From positions 1-32,351 of the forward strand of contig JAZTYY010000037.1 in the NCBI GenBank assembly GCA_045637205.1: a stretch of DNA of 32,351 bases, in the 5' to 3' direction. This DNA comes from RGIG4608 sp045637205. Lineage in GTDB: Bacteria > Bacillota > Clostridia > Oscillospirales > CAG-272. The notes beneath the pieces are model-generated. The model was not told the origin of the DNA. It did no database searches and saw nothing but the letters and a program-made list of their open reading frames with translations. The position numbers and the translations under genes were made by a program. This document shows positions 1 through 8,261 of this stretch, piece by piece (within the stretch, counting starts at the first letter, position 1; each line of letters opens with the position of its first letter).

Positions 1-226
1 GCTTGGAAGCGGGGATTACGATCTCTTCGCCAGACTTGGGGTTTCTGCCCTTTCTTTCGCCACGAGCCTTAACCTCAAATGTACCGAACCCAACGAGCTG
101 AACCTTTTCACCGTTCTTAAGAGCAGCTACGATAGAATCTGTAACAGCCTTAACAGCAACCTCTGCATCCTTTTTTGTGAGCTTACCAGCAGCAGCAACT
201 GCTTCAACCAATTGAACCTTGTTCAT
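1..226 (-). CDS. hup: HU family DNA-binding protein (partial, C-terminus outside window)
   Basis: Small basic nucleoid protein that bends and compacts DNA as a dimer. The visible 75 residues begin MNKVQLVEAVAAAGKLTKKD and contain the family signature around GFGTFEVKARGERKGRNP, leading into the DNA-binding arm. A complete HU is about 90 residues, so roughly 15 C-terminal residues lie beyond base 1. The ATG at 224-226 is preceded by AGGA seven bases upstream. It lies downstream of mazG on the same strand, as in many Clostridia, where HU and an S4-domain (RqcP/YabO-like) gene follow mazG; the S4 gene would lie outside this window. It has its own promoter candidates in 282-365, and a hairpin sits in its leader. 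Confidence 0.95.
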   Translation of the reverse strand, partial: MNKVQLVEAVAAAGKLTKKDAEVAVKAVTDSIVAALKNGEKVQLVGFGTFEVKARGERKGRNPKSGEEIVIPASK

Positions 227-288
227 TTTAATATCCTAACCTTTCCATAATTTATGTAATGTATCACATTACAATATTATGATAACAC

Positions 289-314
289 AAAACCCTTGAT
301 AATGCAAGGGTTTT
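289..314 (-). terminator. Hairpin after mazG: weak terminator or leader attenuator
   Basis: Perfect 10-bp inverted repeat (arms 289-298 and 305-314, core CCCTTG/CAAGGG, six-base loop). Read on the minus strand it ends in TTTTGTGTT, a modest U-tract. It is the only terminator-like structure after mazG. It also lies downstream of the promoter candidate at 336-365, so it may instead act within the HU leader. On the plus strand it is followed by a better T-tract, but no plus-strand gene precedes it. Confidence 0.55.
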
Positions 315-335
315 TAGCATTTTTTTGATAAATTT

Positions 336-365
336 TTTATATATTTTTAACATAAAATTTGTCAA
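336..365 (-). promoter_or_regulatory. Sigma-A promoter candidate for HU
   Basis: TTGACA (365-360) is followed after 16 bases by TATATA (343-338), or after 18 bases by TATAAA (341-336). It would start transcripts near 331, ahead of the hairpin at 289-314. A weaker alternative nearer HU is TTGCAT-17-TATCAT, partly inside the hairpin. The -35 is a perfect consensus, but the region is very A/T rich. Confidence 0.5.
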
Positions 366-420
366 TTGTTGTTAATATACAAACACATTGACTAAATTTT
401 GTCTATATTTTACCAAAAAC

Positions 421-1125
421 TTAATTTTTATATTTTTCAATGAAAGAATTTGTCTTTTTAAAAAGAGATTCTTCGGCATCAACATCCGCCTTTGAGGCCA
501 ATGCGCTAAACAAAAACAAAAATTCACCTATGTTTTTTGATTCTATTTCGGCGTTATTGCTTTTCATATTTTCAAGCATTCCTTGAAGCTGTGCTATCAT
601 TTCCTCATTAGATACATTTTTGTACTCTGAAGACTTCTTTGCAACCTTTGATGCTCTCATAAGTGCTGGAGTCATTGGTGGAACGGAGCTTAATTTATCG
701 TAAAGCGTTTCTCTACTCTTTTCCACATTCTTAATTGCTTCCCAGTTATTCAAAACCTCGTCAGCAGTTGAGGCGCTTACCTCTCCAAAAATATGGGGAT
801 GCCTATGAACCAATTTGGTGCAAACGTCGTTTGCGACGTCATCTATATTGAAATTGCCTGCTTCATTCTCCATTTGTGTATGAAAAACAACCTGAAGCAA
901 AACGTCACCAAGCTCCTCGCGCAATAAATCCGAATCCTTATTATCTATTGCCTCAACAACCTCATAGGTTTCCTCAATAAAGTTCTTTCTAATACTTTCG
1001 TGAGTTTGCTCGGTATCCCAAGGACACCCGCCTTCTCCCCTGAGTATTTCCATAATCAGGCAAAGGTCTTCAAACTTATAATTACTTTTAGATAATATTT
1101 TTTCAACTTTTTCGTTTTTTAACAT
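421..1125 (-). CDS. mazG: MazG nucleoside triphosphate pyrophosphohydrolase
   Basis: House-cleaning all-alpha NTP pyrophosphatase that hydrolyses (d)NTPs, including aberrant ones, to monophosphate and pyrophosphate in the cytosol. The 234-residue protein has the MazG signature GGCPWDTEQTHESI (residues 32-45), the Mg-binding EExxE motif (51-55) and ExxD (71-74), then KLVHRHPHIFG (104-114). The C-terminal half, from about residue 130, resembles the degenerate second MazG repeat. It lacks the N-terminal methylase-like domain of B. subtilis YabN and is closer in size to E. coli MazG. The start follows the flippase stop by 15 bases, which indicates an operon. The flippase-mazG-HU order matches the yabM-yabN neighbourhood of Firmicutes. 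Confidence 0.95.
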   Translation of the reverse strand: MLKNEKVEKILSKSNYKFEDLCLIMEILRGEGGCPWDTEQTHESIRKNFIEETYEVVEAIDNKDSDLLREELGDVLLQVVFHTQMENEAGNFNIDDVANDVCTKLVHRHPHIFGEVSASTADEVLNNWEAIKNVEKSRETLYDKLSSVPPMTPALMRASKVAKKSSEYKNVSNEEMIAQLQGMLENMKSNNAEIESKNIGEFLFLFSALASKADVDAEESLFKKTNSFIEKYKN

Positions 1126-1140
1126 ATCTTCTCTTTTCTA

Positions 1141-2766
1141 TCACAAAAGGTGAATTTTTGATAATATTTTAATAATTGTTTCTCCCTTGGGAAGCATCAT
1201 AATTTCTTCTTTTTCAATTACTTTAAATTTTATTATTGCGATGAGATAAATCAATACCACTATAATAATTACAAACAAAATGGTAATTTTAGAAACGAAA
1301 AACCATGATATTAACATATAGCAAGCAACACCACTGGCAATTGCTAAAAGTGCTGAAACAAACGGCATGACAAAAAGTTTTGAAATACTTCCCACCTTAC
1401 CCGAATTTCTTATAATAAAATACAGGTTAAGCGCCACAATAACAACCGTTCCAAAAAATGTGCTGATAGGGGCTCCATAAATATTCACACTTGGAATACC
1501 AATTAATACAAACGAAAGCACAAGCTTTACCAAAACACCGCACAGCATACTGATTATAGGCTTATTTACTTGCTTATATGCTTGAAGTATTGCATTAGTT
1601 ATTGTGATCATACCCGAGAGAAAGATAGACAATCCAAGCAAAGATAACAAAGGCGCAGTATATTCTATTTCCTCAGTTTGTGAAGAAAACAATAACGTTA
1701 ATATATGTTTACTAAACACCGAAATTCCAAGTCCAGCAGGAATTGAAATTAAAGCAGTAAGCTTTATTGATGCAGCAATAACTGACTTTTCTTTTTTTGT
1801 ATTAGAATCCTCGATAGCCGATGCAAGCATAGGTACAAGAGGCAAGGATATGGCCGTTATCAATGTTGAAGGCAAATTATATATTGATACTGCCATGGTG
1901 CTATAAGATCCATATATAGAGTTTGCAGCTGTCTGAGAATATCCTATGTCCGTCAATCTACCCAAAATCATCGTCATATCAATGACCTTATTCAAATTCA
2001 AGATAGTTGAGCTAAGTGTTATTGGTATAGCTATTGAGAGCAACTGATTTAGTATTCTCCCCCCTGAATCAACCTGTGTTGAAGCAGAGTCCTTATTATG
2101 TCTTATTTTATAAAAAATTTTATACAAAAGAAGATATAGCAACGATATCAGTACGCCTATTGTTAATCCCAAAACGGCAAATGCTGCAACCATTGGCATT
2201 TCATATCCTTGGTTAATTGCAAAGATTGCAAAACCAAGACCTAATACAAGCTTTCCTATTGCCTCAATCACTTGCGAAACAGCAGTGGGCATCATTTTTT
2301 GATCACCTTGGAAATATCCCCTAATCGCACTACTCAAGCAAATAAGTATCAGAGTTGGAGATATAGCCAAAATCGACAATGCAGCTGCATCGTTATTAAT
2401 TAAAACAGCAAGCTCCTTATGAAAAATGCCCATAAGAAGTGTTCCAATCAAACCGATTAGACCAAGAGTGAGCATAGATATTTTGAATATCTTTTTTATA
2501 TTCTCAAATCTTTTTTGTGTTTTGCTTTCAGAAACCAAAATAGAAATTGCAACCGGTATACCAGTTGTTGCAATAACGAAAAACAAGGAGTAAATCTCAT
2601 ATGCAGAGTTAAAATAACCCATTCCCTCAGCCTTGAGATATGCCATCATGGGAATTTTATAAAAAAGCCCTATTATTTTAACTATAAAAGTAGAAACGGC
2701 GAGAACCGCAACTCCCGAAAAAAACTGTTTTTCATAACTTTTACTATCAGTTTTCTTCATTTGCAT
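1141..2766 (-). CDS. MurJ/SpoVB-type lipid-linked oligosaccharide flippase
   Basis: Integral membrane protein of the MOP (MviN/MATE-like) exporter superfamily, about 541 residues with 12-14 predicted membrane spans. Family members such as MurJ, SpoVB and YabM move lipid-linked cell-wall or polysaccharide precursors across the cytoplasmic membrane. The N-terminal GVAVLAVSTFIVKIIGLFYK helix and the segment ending IRGYFQGDQKMMPTAVSQVIE are typical of the SpoVB/YabM group. I start at the ATG at 2766 because GGAGG lies eight bases upstream; the open frame extends six codons further to a TTG. Its position just before mazG matches yabM of B. subtilis. Whether it is the essential lipid II flippase or a sporulation or capsule paralogue cannot be decided here. 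Confidence 0.85.
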   Translation of the reverse strand: MQMKKTDSKSYEKQFFSGVAVLAVSTFIVKIIGLFYKIPMMAYLKAEGMGYFNSAYEIYSLFFVIATTGIPVAISILVSESKTQKRFENIKKIFKISMLTLGLIGLIGTLLMGIFHKELAVLINNDAAALSILAISPTLILICLSSAIRGYFQGDQKMMPTAVSQVIEAIGKLVLGLGFAIFAINQGYEMPMVAAFAVLGLTIGVLISLLYLLLYKIFYKIRHNKDSASTQVDSGGRILNQLLSIAIPITLSSTILNLNKVIDMTMILGRLTDIGYSQTAANSIYGSYSTMAVSIYNLPSTLITAISLPLVPMLASAIEDSNTKKEKSVIAASIKLTALISIPAGLGISVFSKHILTLLFSSQTEEIEYTAPLLSLLGLSIFLSGMITITNAILQAYKQVNKPIISMLCGVLVKLVLSFVLIGIPSVNIYGAPISTFFGTVVIVALNLYFIIRNSGKVGSISKLFVMPFVSALLAIASGVACYMLISWFFVSKITILFVIIIVVLIYLIAIIKFKVIEKEEIMMLPKGETIIKILSKIHLL

Positions 2767-2787
2767 AGTTCTCGCCTCCATCAAATA

Positions 2788-4074
2788 TTAATCAAAATAA
2801 TGCTTGCAAACCTCATCAAATTCGTAAGTAACCTTTTCAATATCAATGGTTGTGTATTCCCCGTTTTGATAAAGGATATCTCCATCAACCATAGTTAACA
2901 AAACGTTTGAAGAATTTGCACTGTATGAAAGTGTGCAATAAGTATCAAAGCACGGTTTATTATTAATTGCATTCAAATCAATCATAACAATGTCCGCACG
3001 ATATCCAACCTTTAATTTGCCACAGTCATTTCTTCCCTGAGATTTTGCACCATTAAGAGTTGCAAGATCAAGGATTTGCGATGCAATAGTTGCCTCAGCA
3101 TCTCTATTTACACCCTTATGCAAAATAGATACAAGCTGATATTCACGCATTATATCAAGGGTATTATTAGAAGCAGCTCCATCAGTACCAAGTGAAACAC
3201 ATACACCCTTTTCAAGCATTTTGGGGACTCTTGCAATACCACTTCCAAGCTTCAAATTGCTAGTTGCATTATGTGAAACAAACGCTCCGCAATCACGGAT
3301 AATATCCATATCACTATCCGTCACGTAGACACAGTGCGCAAGAGTTGTGGGCGAAGAAAGCACACCTGTATCATAGAAAAATTCAATAGGTGTTTTTCCA
3401 TATTTTCTAATACATTCAAGATGCTCGTTTTCACTTTCAGATGCATGTATTTGCATTCTCAAATTATTATCTTTAGTATATTCAGCTACTTCCCTAATAT
3501 ACTTTTCTTGGTTTGTATATTCTGCATGAATTGACATATCCATTATCAATTTGCCATTGTTTGCATTTTGATATTGGTTTATCCATGCAAGTGATTCAGC
3601 AAAGCGCCAATCCCCTTTAATTGTTGCATCTTCGCCAAAAGAAACTAATGAACGGGAAAGGTTTGCCTTGATTCCGGTTTCAATTACAGCCTCAGCAACT
3701 GAATTTTCAAACATATACATATCTGAAAAAGAAACGATTCCGTTTTTAAGCATCTCAGCAATACCAAGCTTTGAAGAAAGATAAACGTTCTCGTGATTAA
3801 GTCTTTCTTCGGCTGGGAAGATTTTCTCATTCAACCATCTCCACAAAGGAAGATCCTCTCCATATCCACGAAACATAACCATTGGTACATGACAATGTGA
3901 ATTATAAAATCCGGGGATAAGAAGGTTTCCCTTGCCATCTATTTTTTTATCAAATTCCTGGGGCTTTTCTTTGCCTATGTATGAAATAATATTTCCATCA
4001 GTCAAAAGAAATATATGCTCGTCTGCGAAACCATATTCCTCAGGGATCCTTACATTTTCAAATAATATCTTCAT
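2788..4074 (-). CDS. Amidohydrolase, SAH/MTA/5'-deoxyadenosine deaminase family
   Basis: Metal-dependent deaminase of the amidohydrolase superfamily (428 residues) that is expected to convert S-adenosylhomocysteine, methylthioadenosine or 5'-deoxyadenosine to the inosine form. Visible ligands are HxH (His60, His62, in NSHCH), His210 in MQIHASESENEH with Glu213, His268 in SHNATSNLKLGSG, and Asp298 in LGTDGAASNN. The FRGYGEDLPLWRWL and FPAEERL segments match the nucleoside-binding region of this subfamily rather than guanine or cytosine deaminases. The start at 4074 is set by GGGAGG six bases upstream; eight extra in-frame codons lie before it. It follows hemZ by 14 bases and precedes the flippase by 21, so all are probably co-transcribed. 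The exact substrate is not resolved by sequence alone. Confidence 0.85.
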   Translation of the reverse strand: MKILFENVRIPEEYGFADEHIFLLTDGNIISYIGKEKPQEFDKKIDGKGNLLIPGFYNSHCHVPMVMFRGYGEDLPLWRWLNEKIFPAEERLNHENVYLSSKLGIAEMLKNGIVSFSDMYMFENSVAEAVIETGIKANLSRSLVSFGEDATIKGDWRFAESLAWINQYQNANNGKLIMDMSIHAEYTNQEKYIREVAEYTKDNNLRMQIHASESENEHLECIRKYGKTPIEFFYDTGVLSSPTTLAHCVYVTDSDMDIIRDCGAFVSHNATSNLKLGSGIARVPKMLEKGVCVSLGTDGAASNNTLDIMREYQLVSILHKGVNRDAEATIASQILDLATLNGAKSQGRNDCGKLKVGYRADIVMIDLNAINNKPCFDTYCTLSYSANSSNVLLTMVDGDILYQNGEYTTIDIEKVTYEFDEVCKHYFD

Positions 4075-4088
4075 AAATGTCCTCCCAT

Positions 4089-5573
4089 TTAATGACACTC
4101 ATAAAAGCTTTTAATTTCATTAATTACCGTTGAATTGTTGTGATTATCAAGATATTCATATGGATATTTAGGATTAAAATGTCTTGTAATCTTAGTTGAG
4201 GCTATATTTGCAGGATAATACTCCACAAGCTTCGTTACGGCACCGGCGCCAACTGCAAGAATTGAGTGAACCTCTTCCATCATATAGATATTATAAAGTC
4301 CCTCAGTTCCCTCAAAAGCAAAGCCTACATTTTCAAAATTTCCAACAGTATTCTTTTGTCTGTACATATAATAAGGAACATATCCTGCCGCCTGTGCTCG
4401 AAGCTGAGAATAGTCAACACATTTTCCAACATCCCCACCACGGATAGAATATATCTTTTGGTTTTGAGCCAAAATATCAGCCGCCTTTTTCACACAAAAC
4501 GTGTGAACTGTAATATTTTCAGGCTCAAGGGCAATTATCTTATCAAATGTTGCTGAAAAATACTTAAAGTTGTCTCCAGGCAATCCTGCTATAAGGTCAG
4601 TATTAATACATTTAATGCCCGAATTTTTAGCAATTTCAAACGCATGATAAAATTCTTCAATACTATGACTTCTACCAATTGATTTTACAACCTGCTCATT
4701 AAGAGATTGTGGATTGACACTAATTCTTGTAATACCGTGATTTTTTGCTACAGCAAGCTTTTCAGCGGTAATAGTATCAGGTCGTCCTCCTTCTAACGTA
4801 AACTCTTCAAGTGAATTGACGTCTATCTTACTGTCAATCAAAGAAAGAAGCTTTTCAAGTTGAATTTCAGTTAAGATAGTGGGTGTACCACCACCAATAT
4901 ATATTGTTTTCAAATTCAATTTGAGTTCATTAACTGTATCCAACAACGTTGACAACTCATCACAAAGCTTGTCAAGGTAAGCGGGTATCAAAGAAAGAAG
5001 CTTTGGTGTTGTATAAGATACAAATGAGCAATATGAGCATCTCGAGGGACAAAAAGGAATTGAAATATATATACTGCAATCGCGAATATCGGGGTTAGCG
5101 ATAATTTTTTGTTCTCTACGAGCAATATCGGTTGCAAGTGATGCTTTTTTGGGAATTACAAAGTAATCGTTATTGAGAATTTTTCTAACCTTTGCTTTGT
5201 TATTACCGTTTAAAAGCATTTCCATTGCCACCTTGGATGGTCTAACTCCGGTGAGCATTCCCCATGAAGGTCTATATCCAAGTATTTCACTACCCACAGC
5301 AAGAACAACGTTACCTGCGGCAATTTTTGCAGTTCTTTGTTTAGTTACCTCGGGAGCATAATCAACAGTTTTCTCAGAATGAGCAACTTTTCCTTGATAC
5401 TCAAGAGTTGCTTTGGCATAGCATCCAGTATCATTAGCCACAACTGACACTTCCATTATGGGAGTATCTTCAGTTATTTCTTGATCTTGTACAAATTTTT
5501 CTCCCGGAAAAAATATCATACACAGCGTTTGAACGTAAAACGCATTGATATCTCCAGTTACGGTTAATTTCAT
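4089..5573 (-). CDS. hemZ: HemZ-type radical SAM protein (putative coproporphyrinogen dehydrogenase)
   Basis: Radical SAM protein of 494 residues, close to B. subtilis HemZ in length. A family-specific N-terminal region of about 160 residues, including GYRPSWGMLTGVRPSK (99-114), precedes the radical SAM barrel with the 4Fe-4S triad Cys175, Cys179, Cys182 (CPSRCSYC) and the SAM-contacting IYIGGGTPT. The residue two past the last Cys is Phe184, so this is CxxxCxxCxF and not the CxxxCxxCxC of true HemN. Oxygen-independent coproporphyrinogen oxidation is therefore inferred by family, and a HemW-like heme-handling role is possible. The ATG at 5573 has AGGAG upstream and starts 16 bases after dtd. 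The reaction would release 5'-deoxyadenosine, a possible substrate of the next gene product. Confidence 0.88.
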   Translation of the reverse strand: MKLTVTGDINAFYVQTLCMIFFPGEKFVQDQEITEDTPIMEVSVVANDTGCYAKATLEYQGKVAHSEKTVDYAPEVTKQRTAKIAAGNVVLAVGSEILGYRPSWGMLTGVRPSKVAMEMLLNGNNKAKVRKILNNDYFVIPKKASLATDIARREQKIIANPDIRDCSIYISIPFCPSRCSYCSFVSYTTPKLLSLIPAYLDKLCDELSTLLDTVNELKLNLKTIYIGGGTPTILTEIQLEKLLSLIDSKIDVNSLEEFTLEGGRPDTITAEKLAVAKNHGITRISVNPQSLNEQVVKSIGRSHSIEEFYHAFEIAKNSGIKCINTDLIAGLPGDNFKYFSATFDKIIALEPENITVHTFCVKKAADILAQNQKIYSIRGGDVGKCVDYSQLRAQAAGYVPYYMYRQKNTVGNFENVGFAFEGTEGLYNIYMMEEVHSILAVGAGAVTKLVEYYPANIASTKITRHFNPKYPYEYLDNHNNSTVINEIKSFYECH

Positions 5574-5589
5574 TTGTTTTCTCCTAAAT

Positions 5590-6039
5590 TTATTTAAGTA
5601 GATTACTATCCATTACAATTGTTACAGGGCCGTCATTCAAAATGCTAACCTGCATATCAGCGCCAAACACTCCTGTGCTGACATGCTTAACCTCAGCGCG
5701 CATCAAATCAACAAAGTACTCATATAACGGAATTGCAACACTTGGTTCAGCAGCACCAAAATAATCGGGTCTATTTCCCTTTTTATAATTGGCAAGCAAG
5801 GTAAACTGAGAAACAACAAGCACCTCACCATCAACATCCTTAATTGATAAATTCATTTTGCCATTTTCATCACAAAATATTCTCAATTTAGATATCTTGG
5901 TAGCAAGCAACCTTGCATCCTCCTCAGTATCGCCCTTAGCAACACCAAGAAGTATCATCAATCCCTTTGAGCATTCACCGTTAATTACTCCATCAATTGA
6001 TACGTTTGAGTTTTGAACTCTTTGAATAACAGCTATCAT
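5590..6039 (-). CDS. dtd: D-aminoacyl-tRNA deacylase
   Basis: Removes D-amino acids, and glycine mischarged on tRNA-Ala, from tRNA, acting as a cytosolic homodimer. Its 149 residues are the usual DTD length. Both signatures are present: SQFTL (77-81) and the cross-subunit GPVT (137-140), which form the chiral proofreading site. The start MIAVIQRVQNSNVSIDG is the conserved N-terminus. It lies 13 bases after rel and 16 before hemZ. The rel-dtd pair is a common Firmicutes arrangement. Confidence 0.96.
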   Translation of the reverse strand: MIAVIQRVQNSNVSIDGVINGECSKGLMILLGVAKGDTEEDARLLATKISKLRIFCDENGKMNLSIKDVDGEVLVVSQFTLLANYKKGNRPDYFGAAEPSVAIPLYEYFVDLMRAEVKHVSTGVFGADMQVSILNDGPVTIVMDSNLLK

Positions 6040-6052
6040 AAATTATAACCTC

Positions 6053-8260
6053 TTAATTAAAAAATCCGCGATAAACGTCGTATACTCCAGGAATGGAGCG
6101 CAATCTTGACACAATAGAATTATAGTGCTCTGTATTTTTACAACCCACCTTAAGTGTTACAAGTGATCCACCTGAGGATGTTTGAACGTTGATTTGAAGA
6201 ATATCAACTCTCATATCAGCAAGTGCAACTGAAATATCAGCAAGCATACCAATTCTATCGTCAACCTTAATTTGAAGATTTGCTTCAAACAAGCTTCGTT
6301 TCGCATTAGAATCTTCGTCCCATGACGCAGAAACCCAACGGTCAGCGTATTCAGGATTCTTTTGTCCGCTAATTACATTAGGACAGTCACACTTATGGAT
6401 AGAAATTCCATATCCCTTAGTAATAAATCCGATTACACTATCACCCGGTAATGGATTACAGCACTTTGCAAACTTAACGCTACAGCCACTCTCACCATCA
6501 ACAATAATACCGCTATTAGATTTGATTTTCTTGGGCTTTTGTGTAACAATATTCTCTTCTGTAATAATCTGTGGTGGCTCAACGGGAGCAACCATTTTAG
6601 CAATCTCGTCAACAATCTTATTTCTTACTTTAGAAATGGGAAGACCACCATATCCAATTGTATTATAGAGGTCGTCCGCTGACGAGAAACCATTTCTATT
6701 AGCAACATTTTCAACAGCTTCAGTACGAGTAGCCTCGTTTACTATATATCCGGCCTTCTTAATTTCGCCTTCAATCATAGATCTACCAAGCACAATGTTG
6801 TCAGCACGTTTTTCTTTTTTGAACCATTGACGAATTCTATTCTTTGCATCACTGGTTGCAACAATCTTCAACCAGTCACGGCTTGGCCCTTTCGATGCAG
6901 AAGAAGTAAGAATCTCAACAATCTCACCATTTTGCAACACTCTATCAATAGGCACAATCATACCGTTAATTTTTGCACCTATCATCTTATTACCCACTGC
7001 GCTATGAATTGCGTAAGCAAAGTCAATAACAGTAGCACCTTGAGGAAGCGCCATAACGTCACCCTTAGGTGTGAAAACGAAGGTTTCGTCACGGAAGATA
7101 TCTATCTTAAGTGCTTGCATAAATTCCTCAGGATCTCGTGTTTCGTCTTCGGTTTCAAGAAGTCTGGAAATCCATTCAAGCTTCTTATCTATTTCTTCCT
7201 TAGACTTTTCACCTGATTTATATTTCCAGTGCGCAGCCACACCATATTCAGCAATATGGTGCATTTCCCATGTTCTAATTTGAACCTCAAAAGGAATACC
7301 AAATTTACCAATAACCGTTGTATGCAAGGAACGGTACATATTGGGTTTAGGCGTAGAAATATAATCTTTAAATCTACCGGGAACGGAATTAAACATCTCA
7401 TGAATAAGGCCGAGAGCTGTATAACAATCAAGCTCAGTATCAACAATGATACGTAAGGCATAAAAGTCAAAAATTTCATCAAAGCTCTTATTCTGGTTAT
7501 ACATCTTTCTATAAATACTGTATACAGTTTTTATTCGACCTTCAAGGGTAAATTTAATGTTATTTTCTCTAAGCTTATTATCTACTAACAATCTAACATC
7601 CTCAATGAAGTGAAGACTTTGACCGTATTTTTTCTCAATATTTGTTTTAACCTCATCATAACCAATTGGGTCAATATATTTTAAGCCAAGATTTTCAAGC
7701 TCCTGTTTGATTTTTTGCATACCTAAACGGTGTGCCAATGGTGCATAAACCTGCATTGTTTCAAGAGCAGTTATTCTTCTCTTCGCATCAGGCTTAGCGT
7801 CAAGAGTTCTCATATTATGAAGTCGGTCACAAAGTTTAATAAATATTACTCTAACATCTTTTGACATTGCAAGAAGCATTTTTCTAAGTGTTTCAATGTG
7901 TGCTTCTTCCTTATCTTCAACCTTAAGAGTTACAATCTTTGTCAATCCGTCAACAAGCATGGCAACATCTTGACCAAAAAGCTTTTCTATTTCTTTTAAA
8001 TCAGTCTTTTCGGCACAGTCCTCAACCGTATCATGTAATAATGCTGCACAAATAGAATCAGTGTCAAGTTCAAGACCTGCAACAATTTCAGCAACAGCTA
8101 TGGGGTGAGAAATATAGGCTTCTCCACTTGCTCTAAACTGACCTTCATGAAGTGTTCTCGCATATTCATATGCTTTTTCTATTTTTTCGATATCATACTT
8201 TTTACCCGTTGCTTTAAGCATAGTAATAAGTTTCGTGATATCCGGATGTGTAGTGGACAT
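6053..8260 (-). CDS. rel: Bifunctional (p)ppGpp synthetase/hydrolase Rel
   Basis: Stringent-response enzyme that makes and degrades (p)ppGpp on the ribosome (735 residues; B. subtilis Rel is 734). Domains in order: HD hydrolase with His52, His76-Asp77 and Asp145; synthetase with RFKDYI (the RxKD form of bifunctional enzymes), STPKPNMYRSLHTT and EYGVAAHWKYK; TGS domain from about residue 390 (FVFTPKGDVMALPQGATVID); zinc-finger region with CCNPLPGD and HKCDCPN; and a C-terminal ACT domain. All catalytic motifs look intact. I start at the ATG at 8260, where GGAG lies six bases upstream and the ATG follows the recJ stop by one base; an ATG four codons earlier overlaps recJ and has no ribosome site. 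Translation is probably coupled to recJ. The apt gene that often lies between recJ and rel is absent. Confidence 0.97.
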   Translation of the reverse strand: MSTTHPDITKLITMLKATGKKYDIEKIEKAYEYARTLHEGQFRASGEAYISHPIAVAEIVAGLELDTDSICAALLHDTVEDCAEKTDLKEIEKLFGQDVAMLVDGLTKIVTLKVEDKEEAHIETLRKMLLAMSKDVRVIFIKLCDRLHNMRTLDAKPDAKRRITALETMQVYAPLAHRLGMQKIKQELENLGLKYIDPIGYDEVKTNIEKKYGQSLHFIEDVRLLVDNKLRENNIKFTLEGRIKTVYSIYRKMYNQNKSFDEIFDFYALRIIVDTELDCYTALGLIHEMFNSVPGRFKDYISTPKPNMYRSLHTTVIGKFGIPFEVQIRTWEMHHIAEYGVAAHWKYKSGEKSKEEIDKKLEWISRLLETEDETRDPEEFMQALKIDIFRDETFVFTPKGDVMALPQGATVIDFAYAIHSAVGNKMIGAKINGMIVPIDRVLQNGEIVEILTSSASKGPSRDWLKIVATSDAKNRIRQWFKKEKRADNIVLGRSMIEGEIKKAGYIVNEATRTEAVENVANRNGFSSADDLYNTIGYGGLPISKVRNKIVDEIAKMVAPVEPPQIITEENIVTQKPKKIKSNSGIIVDGESGCSVKFAKCCNPLPGDSVIGFITKGYGISIHKCDCPNVISGQKNPEYADRWVSASWDEDSNAKRSLFEANLQIKVDDRIGMLADISVALADMRVDILQINVQTSSGGSLVTLKVGCKNTEHYNSIVSRLRSIPGVYDVYRGFFN

Positions 8261-8261
8261 A

